Source: Pseudoteredinibacter isoporae
Lineage (GTDB): Bacteria; Pseudomonadota; Gammaproteobacteria; Pseudomonadales; Cellvibrionaceae
Assembly: GCF_011602085.1 (NCBI RefSeq)
Contig: NZ_JAAONY010000001.1
Span: 1,116,001 to 1,180,000 of the forward strand
DNA: 64,000 nt
Direction of reading: 5' to 3'
Shown: one piece after another, positions 28,540 to 37,811 of the stretch
How the letters are laid out: every line of letters starts with the position of its first letter
Position numbering within the stretch: the stretch's first letter is position 1
Program-made: the position numbers and the translations under genes
Notes under the pieces: model-generated
What the model saw: only the letters and a program-made list of their open reading frames with translations
Databases searched by the model: none
Told to the model about the DNA's origin: nothing

Positions 28540-29973
28540 CTAAAAATTAATTTTGCTTTTTTCGTCGGAGCAGCTGTCGCCTTTTATAGGGGTATCGCCC
28601 AAAAACGCATTTGCATAGGCCTTAAAACAAGCTGGAGCGTTCAGTGCAATAAAGTGCGGGGCATCGTCTATTGTAATCATATTTATTGTTGACCCCGTGT
28701 TCATGGATTTTAACTTTTGAACATGTTTTCTGGCCCCAAGGTGGTGAGTTTTAGGGTCCATATCACCGTGCAAAACCAGAGTTCTAGGCATGTTTTCAGG
28801 CACTTTGGCAAAGTACTGGTCACGTTGGTAACGCGGCAAAGTGACCTCGGCCATCAGTGTTGGTAGTGGGCTGGTAAAGCTGAGTTCGTTTTCTTCTTTT
28901 TTGATATCGGTTTTCTTGGCCTCAGGGCGAAGGTTGTTTTCGGCGGCGGTAATCACTTGCACCAATGGGACAGAACTTCCGAAGTTGGCGTAGTTCTGAT
29001 TGAAACCGGCGTAGTAATGTTGTGCGGCTTCCAATGCGTTTAGCAAGGGCTGGCCATTACCTTCCTGTAGAGCCAGTAGAATAGTGGGGATGTCATTGCG
29101 AAGAGGCGGAATGTCCAGCAATGTGCCCAGGCTGTTGGATAAGCTGGCCGCCTTCAGTTTAGGATCGAGCGTTTCCAGGCTCTGATATTTCCGACTGAGT
29201 TCGGCGCTGATTGATAAGAGGTCCTTACCTTTGCCACAGTTCGCATCCTGTTGGCACTTTTTCAGAAGCGTCTTACCCATTTCATCTACCACAAAGGAGC
29301 GGCGACTTAATTCGTACTCCTTGTCATCCTGAAGTGGAACCAGTGAGTCCAGAATCAGTCCGTCAATCTTAACGTTCTCCAATTGCAGCAAGCGCAGGCT
29401 TAATTGCGTGCCGTAGGACACAGCGTACACATAGCGTTTGCCCGGGCTGCTGTGCTGATTAATCAGTTGGCGTAAGTCCTTGGCCGCATTACTGATTGAA
29501 AAGGCTTTCACATGATCCGGTTTGGCGTACATGCTGCCAAAGCAGCTTCCCCATTCGGCACCCACCAAGGCGACTCCACCGTCGGAGGCCAGCTGCTCTT
29601 CTTTGCAGATGGTGCTGGAAGCGCCGGTGCCTCGGTGGTCAGGAATGTAAATATCCAGTGTGGGAAAAGCGTTTTGATAGTGCTCGATAATTTTGTAAAA
29701 GCTCGCGCCGGATTCGCCCGGACCGCCAGCGATTAACCAGATACTGCCTTCCGGTTTTTCCTGCGCGGGAAACTTTCGTACAAACAGATTGATGTTGTCT
29801 GTTGATGATTGATCGTCGTGCTGCAGCGGAGCGGCAATGTTGGCGCAAAGAGAATCGGCCAGTTCTGGATGCTGCTGTGCTTCTGAACAAGCGTTAAAGC
29901 TGCCTGCAAGGGTTTGGGAACTGGAAAAGGCCAGGCTTGCGCCCAGCAGTGTGAGTTTAAGAACCTTGTTCAT
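28540..29973 (-). CDS. Exported alpha/beta hydrolase (S33 / TAP-like peptidase)
   Basis: A 477-residue exported hydrolase. ATG at 29973 begins a signal peptide (VLKLTLLGASLAFSSSQTLAG); the longer frame to 30093 only adds upstream sequence. Landmarks: oxyanion motif IAGGPGESG, nucleophile elbow AVSYGTQLSLR (Ser about 190), HGDMDPKTHH with the acid, and DAPHFIALNAPACF with the C-terminal His and TAP-like end. Relatives are tripeptidyl or proline aminopeptidases and esterases. It probably acts in the periplasm. It is divergent from the AhpD-like gene. Confidence 0.85.
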   Translation of the reverse strand: MNKVLKLTLLGASLAFSSSQTLAGSFNACSEAQQHPELADSLCANIAAPLQHDDQSSTDNINLFVRKFPAQEKPEGSIWLIAGGPGESGASFYKIIEHYQNAFPTLDIYIPDHRGTGASSTICKEEQLASDGGVALVGAEWGSCFGSMYAKPDHVKAFSISNAAKDLRQLINQHSSPGKRYVYAVSYGTQLSLRLLQLENVKIDGLILDSLVPLQDDKEYELSRRSFVVDEMGKTLLKKCQQDANCGKGKDLLSISAELSRKYQSLETLDPKLKAASLSNSLGTLLDIPPLRNDIPTILLALQEGNGQPLLNALEAAQHYYAGFNQNYANFGSSVPLVQVITAAENNLRPEAKKTDIKKEENELSFTSPLPTLMAEVTLPRYQRDQYFAKVPENMPRTLVLHGDMDPKTHHLGARKHVQKLKSMNTGSTINMITIDDAPHFIALNAPACFKAYANAFLGDTPIKGDSCSDEKSKINF

Positions 29974-30200
29974 AAGAGTGCCATTTACTGCTGCTGTTAA
30001 TGTTTGTTGTGCGAGCTTAGACGGCCATGATGAGTTGATTGGATGCAGCACATAACACATTGATTGAAATTGCCAAGTTTGTTCGACAGCCACGCCTTGT
30101 TGCCGCTGATGAAAGCCCCTACTATGCAGGCTTAAAATAATAAAACCGCCAGGGTAAGACCCGTTACCTTGTCTGGCACAATGGCATACAGGAGTATTCC

Positions 30201-31343
30201 ATGTTGTTCTCTGTCGACTCTTTTCCCCATCTCGTCACTGATGATATCTGTCTGCAATTTAATCGCGTCTGGCAGCGCCTGGCTGAGCCCGGTTACTGGT
30301 GGACGGCCAGACAGCGTATTGCCATTGCTCAGGCGATGCGTGAGTCCAGACCTCGCCCTGTTTATGATCGTCAGCGCGCGGAACCTGGAGAGCTGGCACA
30401 CGATAATATGGCGCAGGAGTTAAGCCCTTTGGTGATCGACACCATTGAACGGGTAACGACGGAATCGGGCCAGCTTGATAAAGCCTGGTGCAAAGCGGTA
30501 TGCGCGCAAATCGGTGAAGGAGCGTACGCCGAGTTGGTGGCGATTATTATTCTGGTGTTGCCGATCGACCGCTTCTGTCTGGCGGTTGGCAGGGCGTTGC
30601 AGCCATTGCCGGAGCCTCAAGCGGGGGAGCCTTTGCGTGAATACCCGGAAGACCTTGTCGATAACGGTGCCTGGATTCGGCAGACGGCATCAGCGGTAGC
30701 CAATAAAGAACTGGTGAACGTTTCTCGTGCGGTCAGTGTCTGTCCGATTGAAAATGGTTTGCGACGCGATTTGGTCGATGCCATGTACATGGAAGGGCAC
30801 AGCTTCTTTGACAAACTCTGGGACCGTAAATCTCTGTCTCGTACGCAACTGGAAATTGCTGCCACACGCACCTCGGTTATTAATCGTTGTTTCTATTGTG
30901 CGAACGGGCACACCATGATTCTGGATATGGCGGCAAAAGCGAGCGGTGACCCCGTGGATTTGGCGGCGCCCCAGGGCGTGGCGGTGAGCGATATCGGCGT
31001 GGCCCATGGTGAACTGATTTTGGATTACACCGAGTTTGCCAACCGCGAGCCGGAAAACGCCTATGAGTCGTATGGACAGCTGGAAGCATTGCTCGGCGAA
31101 CGCGGCGCCATGGAGCTGGCGGCTGTGGTGGCGATTTTCAATGGCTTGAATCGTACCAGCGATCCGACCGGTGTTCCGATGGAAGAAACCCTGATGGCCT
31201 ACGGACGTTTGGGAAATAAAACCGAGAAATTGGGCTTGTCGGAGATGGTCGGTATCCATAACACCCAACGCCCGAATCTATGGCAGAGCATTTGGATTTT
31301 GCTGAAGTTTCAGCTGCGCCGATTGATGGGGCAGGGGCAATAA
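30201..31343 (+). CDS. AhpD-like (carboxymuconolactone decarboxylase family) protein
   Basis: A 380-residue protein with an AhpD-type core in the C-terminal half: RTSVINRCFYCANGHTMIL carries the CxxC pair and the following His expected for thiol-dependent peroxide reduction. The N-terminal half (LAEPGYWWTARQRIAIAQ, then YAELVAIIILVLPIDRFCLAVG) looks like a second, diverged copy of the same fold without the CxxC. Such two-domain proteins are annotated as peroxidase-related. The ATG follows GGAG by 6 bp. It is monocistronic and convergent with the CHASE2 gene. Confidence 0.8.
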   Translation: MLFSVDSFPHLVTDDICLQFNRVWQRLAEPGYWWTARQRIAIAQAMRESRPRPVYDRQRAEPGELAHDNMAQELSPLVIDTIERVTTESGQLDKAWCKAVCAQIGEGAYAELVAIIILVLPIDRFCLAVGRALQPLPEPQAGEPLREYPEDLVDNGAWIRQTASAVANKELVNVSRAVSVCPIENGLRRDLVDAMYMEGHSFFDKLWDRKSLSRTQLEIAATRTSVINRCFYCANGHTMILDMAAKASGDPVDLAAPQGVAVSDIGVAHGELILDYTEFANREPENAYESYGQLEALLGERGAMELAAVVAIFNGLNRTSDPTGVPMEETLMAYGRLGNKTEKLGLSEMVGIHNTQRPNLWQSIWILLKFQLRRLMGQGQ

Positions 31344-31375
31344 TCAAACCGGAGCAGCGATGCCGAGCACCCACC

Positions 31376-33826
31376 CTATGCCCTTTGTTCCAGATATTCG
31401 CACAGTTCATCGAAGGGCAGTGCCGGGCTGAACAGAAACCCTTGTAATTCATGGCAGCCATTGGCTGTCAGGAATTCGCTGTGCTCCTGCTCCTCAACAC
31501 CTTCAGCAACAATCGCCAGGTCCAGTCGCTTGGACATTTCAATAACGCTGAGAATAATTTCACGGGCATTCTGACTCTGGCCGATTTCCCGGGTAAAGGA
31601 ATGGTCAATTTTGATGCGTTTATAGGGCAACTTCTTGAGGTGGCTCAGTGAGGAATATCCCGTACCAAAATCGTCGATGGTAAAGTCGATGCCAAACTGC
31701 GTCAGTTCGGTCATGACCTTGACGGCGGTATCCATATCTCGCATTAATGTGCTTTCGGTAACTTCAAATTCCAGGCTGGAAGGCGGCAGGCCCAGCTCCA
31801 GGACAATCAACTGTACCCGGCTGACGAAATTGTCCGACATAAATTGCTGGGGAGAAATGTTCAGCCCCATCTGGATGTCATCATAGCCCAGCTCGCGCAG
31901 CTGCTTGAGATGCAGGCAAGCTTTTTTCAGCACCCAATCACCGATGGATGAAATCATACCCGAGTGTTCGGCAACGGGAATAAAACTGTCGGGAATGATC
32001 CAGCCCAGTTTCGGGTTCTTCCAGCGAAGCAAGGCTTCCACCCCGTTAACTCGATTACTCTGGCTGTCGATACGCGGTTGAAAGTGCAATTCAAATTCCA
32101 GGCGATCAATGGCATGCACCAGGGCCTGTTCAAGTTCGTAACGGGCCTGGACTTCCTGGCCAATGGTTTCTGAATAAAAACAATAACTGCTGCGATCATC
32201 CATGCGCGCTTTAAACAGGGCCGTGGCGGCATTGCGAAGAGCTTCACCGGCATCGTGGCTGTCTTTGGGCCAACAGCTTACGCCCATTTTGGCAGAGAGG
32301 ATCAAGCTCTCACGTTCTTTGGTAATCGGTCGGCTGAAACTGGCGCAGAGACGATCCAGTAAATCCAGTGTGTTGTGACTCTCGGCATTATCGGGAACCA
32401 GAAAGGCAAAGTCATCGCTGTTTAGTTGTGCGATAAAATAATTTGAGCGATTGATTTCCCGGAGTTGTTCGGCAATCTGCAATAAGCTGCTCTTGCCCAG
32501 ACTCTGGTCATAGATACTGTGGCTGGAGTCGCTCCAGTTAAAATGGCAGATCACCAGCGCCAATTGTTTCTGGCTCTGATTTTGAATAATGTCGGCCAGC
32601 TCCCGTTCCAGGGCACCCTGGTTCGGTAATTCGGTAAGAGGGTTGTGGCTGCTGAGTTCGTCCAGTTTTTCCTGCAAAGCACGCTGGGATTGGGCCTGGG
32701 AATGCAGGCGCCACAAATTCCACATCGGCCAGCAAATCATTAAACAGGCAATGGCTGTGGCCGGGGCAAACCAATAGCGAGTGCTCGCCAAAAGAAAAGC
32801 CGACAGGGCGATGCATAAGGCAATAAAAATCAGCGTCAATGCAAAACCATAGCGCAGTGGCGCCATCATGATGGCGATGGCACCCAGCAAAATGATAACG
32901 ATGCTGATCAGCCATTGCTGAACGTTGCTGAATTCCTGCAAAATTTTTCCCTGCAGCAAACCGTTCAGTTGCTGGGCCAGTAATTCAACACCGGGCATAC
33001 GCTCATGTTCCCGGTACAAGGGCGTCGCAATCCGATCGCCAATGCCGGCGGCGGTCACACCCACCAGCAGGTATTTGCCGTTCAGGACATCCAGGTCGAT
33101 ACGTTCACGCAAAACGTCGGCGTAGGACAGCCGCAGAGTTTGTTCCTGTCGTCGGGTAAAGGGGATAAGGCCGCGCTTGTCACGAACCCAGCCAACGGCC
33201 ATTTGCTGGCGTAAATCGTTGCTTTTCAATTCGTCCAGTTGGGGCATGTCATCACCGGCAAACTGGGCCATGGCGATGGGCAGAGAGGGCCAATAGGCTT
33301 CCCCCATGCCGCCATAGGCATGGAATTTTCGATTCAGTCCATCGAGGTCAAGTTCCACATCAACATGGCCAATACCCGCTGCACCTGCCGCCAGATTGGC
33401 CATGGGCAGAAGTTCACTCACGCCCGACGCTTTGCTCAGCAATACCGGTGCGGTAATCAAAAATGTTTTACCGTTTTTCTCGATGGCATCGGCCAGCGCT
33501 TGATCGACGCTGGTTTGTTGTGACTCGGAAAAAATAATATCCAGGCCGATGGCTTTGCTATCGTACTGGCTGAGAACGTTGATCAAATCGGCGTGAATAT
33601 CCCGTGGCCAGGGCCAGCGGCCGAGTTCCATAATGCTGGCGTCATCAATATCGATGATGACGATTTCGGGGGACATGGAAGGCGCCTGAACCGGCAGAAG
33701 TAAATCGTAGCTCAGGGTATCAAAGCGGTTAAGCAGCTGACTGTAACGCAGGCCGCTGGCCAATAGCAGAAGGCCAGCGAGTAGCAAGAGTGCAATGCCC
33801 AGTGTTTGTTGATGTCGCCCGGGCAT
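31376..33826 (-). CDS. CHASE2-GGDEF-EAL cyclic-di-GMP phosphodiesterase
   Basis: An 816-residue membrane protein: N-terminal helix (about 10-28), extracytoplasmic CHASE2 sensor (about 40-300), three helices (about 305-370), a GGDEF domain whose active motif has decayed to SDDF, and an EAL domain (about 560-815). The EAL domain keeps EALLRW, NISPQQF, EVTES, DDFGTGYSS, KIDHSF and AEGVE, so it should degrade cyclic di-GMP; the GGDEF part is probably regulatory. The LysM-FecR gene lies 11 bp upstream, a pairing seen often with CHASE2 proteins, so the two likely act together. Confidence 0.92.
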   Translation of the reverse strand: MPGRHQQTLGIALLLLAGLLLLASGLRYSQLLNRFDTLSYDLLLPVQAPSMSPEIVIIDIDDASIMELGRWPWPRDIHADLINVLSQYDSKAIGLDIIFSESQQTSVDQALADAIEKNGKTFLITAPVLLSKASGVSELLPMANLAAGAAGIGHVDVELDLDGLNRKFHAYGGMGEAYWPSLPIAMAQFAGDDMPQLDELKSNDLRQQMAVGWVRDKRGLIPFTRRQEQTLRLSYADVLRERIDLDVLNGKYLLVGVTAAGIGDRIATPLYREHERMPGVELLAQQLNGLLQGKILQEFSNVQQWLISIVIILLGAIAIMMAPLRYGFALTLIFIALCIALSAFLLASTRYWFAPATAIACLMICWPMWNLWRLHSQAQSQRALQEKLDELSSHNPLTELPNQGALERELADIIQNQSQKQLALVICHFNWSDSSHSIYDQSLGKSSLLQIAEQLREINRSNYFIAQLNSDDFAFLVPDNAESHNTLDLLDRLCASFSRPITKERESLILSAKMGVSCWPKDSHDAGEALRNAATALFKARMDDRSSYCFYSETIGQEVQARYELEQALVHAIDRLEFELHFQPRIDSQSNRVNGVEALLRWKNPKLGWIIPDSFIPVAEHSGMISSIGDWVLKKACLHLKQLRELGYDDIQMGLNISPQQFMSDNFVSRVQLIVLELGLPPSSLEFEVTESTLMRDMDTAVKVMTELTQFGIDFTIDDFGTGYSSLSHLKKLPYKRIKIDHSFTREIGQSQNAREIILSVIEMSKRLDLAIVAEGVEEQEHSEFLTANGCHELQGFLFSPALPFDELCEYLEQRA

Positions 33827-33837
33827 GCTTCCGCCTG

Positions 33838-35472
33838 TTAGATAATCAAAATGGCAATAATACCAAGAATCAGAGCCCAGTGACTGTTATCGGGCAATCC
33901 CTCAATCACTTGAGTGCTGCCCCAGGGGCTTTCATAGCCGTCGGATTCAATGGTCTTAACGCGCATATAACGATTGTTGCCACTGTGCGGATCAAATTCA
34001 AATTGCGGAGCTTCGGTCATCTCATCCACGATAATGTGTTTAAAGTTTTTATCACGGGCAATCTGTACCTGATAGCGTTGGCCTTCGCCGGTTTTTTCCC
34101 AGCTCGCCAACAATTTGCCGTTAGTGCTTTCCAGTGACGCGTCGGGCTCCTTTGGAATGGGCTTCACGTTATAGTGACGAGTGACGCCAACCGGGCCGTG
34201 TTCGCCATCGCTGGCAATGCTGGTCAAGCGCCAGTAGAAGTCACCCAGCTGAGCAATGGCATTGCTGTCGAAAGTGCGCGCGCTGGTTTCTTCTTTTAGC
34301 AATACCGTTTTGAACTGATCATCGCTGGCAATTTCCAGCAGGTAGCGCTGGGCATCGGTGGATTCGGTCCATTGCAAGGTGGGACACTCTCCGCGATAAC
34401 TTTGCTTGTTGTGTGGCTTCAAGGGCAGTGGAGGTTGCGGGCGTGCATCAAGAACAAAGCGTGTCATGCGTTCAAGGCCTTCCAGGCCGAGTTCATCGAT
34501 GCCTCGTACGCGGACATAATATTCGCCATCGGGCAGGTCTGGCAGAGCGGCTTTATTGTGTTTGCTGACGCCTTGCCATAACAGTGTTTCAAAGGCCTCA
34601 TTGTCGGCGATTTCAGTGCGATACGCTTTTGCGTCGGCCAGTTTGTTCCATTCCAGGCGCCAGTTCAGCTGTCGAATGGCGGCGGGAATTGCCTTGAAGC
34701 TTGGGGGAGGCAGCAGCTCTTTCGGTTTGCTGGGGGCTTCCCCGGCTTTCACCTGGGTGCCAAAGCCGGCCGGTACCAGAGTCTGGGATTTACCACCGGA
34801 CACCGCAACCTTGCCTTCAACCACTTCGATGTTGGAGATTTCTCCGGAATCATCGGCAACTGCGCGATACGCCGTTCCGCGCACGGCACTGATGGCCGAG
34901 GGTGTGTGAATTTCAAAGCGCGAACCGGGGCCAACCGCTGTCGTCACCTGGGAACTCAATCGACCTTGCAACAGTTTAATGCGGGAGTCCACCATGCCGG
35001 TACTGCCGTGGGCACTCAGGTGATCAAAGCGAACGATGCTCTGATCGAAAATCGACACGATGGAATTGTCGGCAAACTTGATGGCGACACCGCTGTTCTC
35101 TCCCGTGCGAATAATGTCGCCGAGGTAGATTTCCATAGATTTACTGGCTTGCAGCTGCTCTTTGCCTTGGGCTCGCTCGATTTCTGCCTGACCGGTGATG
35201 GAGTGAATTCGTGCAGGCACGACATTGGATTTGATCCAGGCCATGGGAACCCGAATCACCGAGCCGGGCTTCATGCGAGTGGGCTCGGCGATATTATTGA
35301 TTCGGCGCAGCTGCTCAAAACGGGTGACTTTATCCAGGTGCTTCTCACTGAAGTTCCAAAGGTTGTCGCCATCCACAACTGTGTATACCCAGTGCTCAGC
35401 ATGGCTGCTGGGAATAAAACAAAGGCTGAATAGGCATAGTGCCAGCGCGGATCGCAGATGTTTGAGCAACAT
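33838..35472 (-). CDS. LysM- and FecR-domain envelope protein
   Basis: A 544-residue exported protein: signal peptide (about 5-24, ending SSHA), LysM-like peptidoglycan-binding domain (VVDGDNLWNFSEKHL to about 80), FecR domain (about 120-225, with GDIIRTGENSGVAIKFADNS and TPSAISAVRGTAYR), two to three fibronectin-like repeats (e.g. LEWNKLADAKAYRTEIADNEAF) and a final hydrophobic tail (WALILGIIAILII). ATG at 35472 is preferred to the longer frame to 35571 because the signal peptide starts there. It probably reads an envelope condition and passes it to the CHASE2 protein encoded just downstream. Confidence 0.88.
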   Translation of the reverse strand: MLLKHLRSALALCLFSLCFIPSSHAEHWVYTVVDGDNLWNFSEKHLDKVTRFEQLRRINNIAEPTRMKPGSVIRVPMAWIKSNVVPARIHSITGQAEIERAQGKEQLQASKSMEIYLGDIIRTGENSGVAIKFADNSIVSIFDQSIVRFDHLSAHGSTGMVDSRIKLLQGRLSSQVTTAVGPGSRFEIHTPSAISAVRGTAYRAVADDSGEISNIEVVEGKVAVSGGKSQTLVPAGFGTQVKAGEAPSKPKELLPPPSFKAIPAAIRQLNWRLEWNKLADAKAYRTEIADNEAFETLLWQGVSKHNKAALPDLPDGEYYVRVRGIDELGLEGLERMTRFVLDARPQPPLPLKPHNKQSYRGECPTLQWTESTDAQRYLLEIASDDQFKTVLLKEETSARTFDSNAIAQLGDFYWRLTSIASDGEHGPVGVTRHYNVKPIPKEPDASLESTNGKLLASWEKTGEGQRYQVQIARDKNFKHIIVDEMTEAPQFEFDPHSGNNRYMRVKTIESDGYESPWGSTQVIEGLPDNSHWALILGIIAILII

Positions 35473-36043
35473 ATTCTTATTCCAACGATTAAACGGCTTA
35501 ATCTTTGTATGTTTTGTGCAGGGGCCAGTCGAAGGCTTTACCGTTGTCTTTGCTCGGTATATGGCGAGCAAATCTCGCGCCCCTTCCGTGGTGTCTGGCT
35601 GCTTAGTCTATCAAAAACCGGGGTAAATCCCATGGTTACGGGGAAAAGCCCGTGATCAACGTTCCAGTTTGAGACTGGGTACACGCCGCAGAGGCCGTAG
35701 TCTGGGCGGTAGGGGCCCACCTTGAGCGTGCCGGGGTACCAACAAAGCGCGGCAGCATGGCGTCTGAAATATGAACCTAGGCTGAAGATTTGTCTTTATT
35801 TCCGTAGAGCAGAGATATTGGTTCTTTATTATGACTGCATGGGTATCTTGGATGGAGCCCATATGGTCAGGGGCATAGAAAGCTTCACCGTCCTTCGGTA
35901 TAGGGTAGCTGCCTCTTGTGGCTGCCAGAACCCGGCTTGGTAATCAGGTTTGGCAGTACCCTGGCTTCCCTCAGGCTTTGCGTGGTTGAACTTAAACGAA
36001 AGTGATAAGGTTAGCCCCTGAAATTTGACTCGGAGAACCCGCC
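35473..36043. other. 571-bp non-coding region of unknown content
   Basis: The gap lies between the divergent LysM-FecR and DUF21-CBS genes. The part near 35640-35760 is GC-rich with short self-complementary pieces (CCAGT/ACTGG around 35663-35677), and the part near 35890-35990 is rich in CTGG/CCAG words. The small open frames in it have no coding character. I compared it by eye with RNase P, 6S, tmRNA, SRP RNA and cobalamin riboswitch signatures and found no convincing match. The right end holds the promoter and GGAG site of the CBS gene. Confidence 0.5.
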
Positions 36044-37135
36044 TTGCTGTTACTGATCACCTATATGGTGTTGGCCATTGTTATTTCCTTCCTGTGTTCC
36101 GTGATGGAAGCCGTACTGTTGAGTATTACCCCGAGCTACATCGGCGTGCTCCGCAAAGAAAACGAGATTCTGGCCAAACGGGTGCAGACCCTTAAAGACA
36201 ATATTGATCAACCTCTCTCCGCTATTCTTACCCTGAATACTGTTGCTCATACGGCCGGTGCGGCTGGCGTGGGAGCCCAGGCCGCGGTGGTATTTTCCGA
36301 TGCGGCGGTGGGTATTGCCTCGGCGATCATGACGTTGTTGGTTCTGGTCTTGTCAGAAATCATTCCGAAAACCCTGGGGGCCACCTACTGGCGAGCACTG
36401 ACGCCTTCGGTGTCCATCAGCCTGGTGTTTCTCGTCAAGGTGTTCAAACCTTTTGTATGGCTGGCGGATCGCCTGACACGCCTGCTGGGTAAAAAGGAAG
36501 ATGAGGCGCACTATATCCGCCAGGAAATTGAAGTGATGGCGGAGTTGGGCTCGAAGGCGGGTGCCTTGAATCAGGATGAGTCCGATACTATTCGCAGCTT
36601 ATTGAATTTCCGTACGGCCAGTTTAAAAGACGTGATGACGCCGCAAACGGTACTCTTTAAAGTTCATAAAGACATGACCGTGGATGAGTATCTTTCAGAG
36701 CACGGTTCGGTGCCGTTTTCCCGTGTGCTGGTTTACGATGAGGACGGTGATGATGTGATTGGCTTTGTGCACAAGAACGACTTGATGCTCGCCTATCACC
36801 GTGTCGGTCATGATTACCGGGTGGGCAAGTTGGTGAAGTCACTCTATACCGTACCGGAAACCTTGTCGGCCCCAAGCTTGTTTCAAAACCTGCTGCAACG
36901 TCGTGAGCATATCGCCTTGGTGGTGGATGAATACGGTGCGGTTCAGGGGATCGTCACTCTGGAAGATTTGCTCGAATCCCTGATTGGTGTAGAAATTGTG
37001 GACGAACATGATCGCGTCAGCGATATGCAGGCTGAAGCTCAACAGCTGTGGCGTGAGCGTCTGGAGAGTCAGGATAAGATTATCGATTCCAGTGGGCTTA
37101 CGACTGAAACAGAAGAAGAGCAAAAAACGGATTAA
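36044..37135 (+). CDS. DUF21 (CNNM) plus CBS-pair membrane protein
   Basis: A 363-residue protein of the CNNM/CorC-like group: three to four helices in residues 1-140 (DUF21), then two CBS domains (MTPQTVLFKVHKDMTVDEYL about 195 and LFQNLLQRREHIALVVDEYGAVQGIVTLEDLLESLIG about 285). The C-terminal CorC_HlyC transporter-associated domain is absent. Relatives take part in magnesium or cobalt movement; ions cannot be assigned here. The start is TTG, supported by GGAG 8 bp upstream and by the helix beginning at once. Confidence 0.85.
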   Translation: MLLLITYMVLAIVISFLCSVMEAVLLSITPSYIGVLRKENEILAKRVQTLKDNIDQPLSAILTLNTVAHTAGAAGVGAQAAVVFSDAAVGIASAIMTLLVLVLSEIIPKTLGATYWRALTPSVSISLVFLVKVFKPFVWLADRLTRLLGKKEDEAHYIRQEIEVMAELGSKAGALNQDESDTIRSLLNFRTASLKDVMTPQTVLFKVHKDMTVDEYLSEHGSVPFSRVLVYDEDGDDVIGFVHKNDLMLAYHRVGHDYRVGKLVKSLYTVPETLSAPSLFQNLLQRREHIALVVDEYGAVQGIVTLEDLLESLIGVEIVDEHDRVSDMQAEAQQLWRERLESQDKIIDSSGLTTETEEEQKTD

Positions 37136-37158
37136 CCCTCTGATACAGGAATCGCGCT

Positions 37159-37764
37159 GTGTTTATCAATAGTGAATCTGAGTTGCGGAGTCTTTATGGT
37201 CACGCGGCCGGGCGAGCCAAAGACAAACAATTACCGGCGTTGGAAAAACACAGCATTAACTTTATTCATCATTCGCCGTTTATGCTGCTGTCGACGGTCA
37301 ATAAAAGCGGGCAGTTGGATTGTTCCCCCAGAGGTGGTGTCGCAGGTTTTGTTCACATACACAATGAGCGGCGCATTTTGATCCCCGATGCCAAGGGCAA
37401 TAATCGCCTGGACAGTCTGGTCAATATTCTGGACACAGAACAGGCGGGATGCTTGTTCTTAATTCCTGGGGTGGACGAAACTCTGAGAGTTAACGGGCAG
37501 GCCAGGCTCAGCCAGGACCCTTCTTTTTTGGACGTGTTCAAGAATGAAGACAAGCCCCCGAAGACTTGTATCGTTCTCGATATTGACGAAGTTTTTCTGC
37601 ATTGTGCCAAAGCTCTGATGCGTTCTAAATTGTGGTCTGAAGAAAGCAAGATTGAACGCAGCAGTTTTCCCACCATGGGACGTATGATCAATGATCAGTT
37701 GCGCATCGACGGTGAGGTGGAAACTCAGGAGGAGATGATCAGAAGGTATATGAAAGATATTTAA
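37159..37764 (+). CDS. PPOX-type (pyridoxamine-phosphate-oxidase fold) FMN protein
   Basis: A 201-residue split-barrel protein of the family annotated 'pyridoxamine 5'-phosphate oxidase family, FMN-dependent' (MSMEG_1061-like). Landmarks: PFMLLSTVNKSGQLDCSPRGG, FVHIHNERRILIPDAKGNNRLDSLVNIL and LRVNGQARLSQDP. It probably binds FMN or a deazaflavin and reduces an unknown substrate. GTG start with AGGAA upstream. It follows the CBS gene by 23 bp and may share its transcript. The last codons lie within a 15-bp inverted repeat. Confidence 0.82.
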   Translation: MFINSESELRSLYGHAAGRAKDKQLPALEKHSINFIHHSPFMLLSTVNKSGQLDCSPRGGVAGFVHIHNERRILIPDAKGNNRLDSLVNILDTEQAGCLFLIPGVDETLRVNGQARLSQDPSFLDVFKNEDKPPKTCIVLDIDEVFLHCAKALMRSKLWSEESKIERSSFPTMGRMINDQLRIDGEVETQEEMIRRYMKDI

Positions 37765-37782
37765 TCGTTTCATATACCTTCT
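37741..37782. terminator. Perfect 15-bp inverted repeat spanning the end of the PPOX gene
   Basis: AGAAGGTATATGAAA (37741-37755) and TTTCATATACCTTCT (37768-37782) are exact reverse complements with a 12-nt spacer that contains the stop codon (37762-37764). It lies in the 47-bp gap between convergent genes and is probably a bidirectional terminator, although no long T-run follows. Confidence 0.6.
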
Positions 37783-37811
37783 TCTGTTATTGGCCTGTTG
37801 TTGGACCGTTG

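Noticed and set aside
34906-35433. 175-codon plus-strand frame opposite the LysM-FecR gene
   Set aside because: The minus strand encodes clear LysM and FecR domains; this frame is a by-product of codon usage.
35722-35943. Small open frames in the 571-bp gap
   Set aside because: No ribosome-binding site, odd composition, and no similarity pattern; not enough for a gene call.
35880-36000. Possible RNase P or 6S RNA (the words CAGAACCCGGCTT resemble the 3' end of RNase P RNA)
   Set aside because: The required GAGGAAAGTCCGGGC-type core and the overall length and pairing are missing; the match is short.
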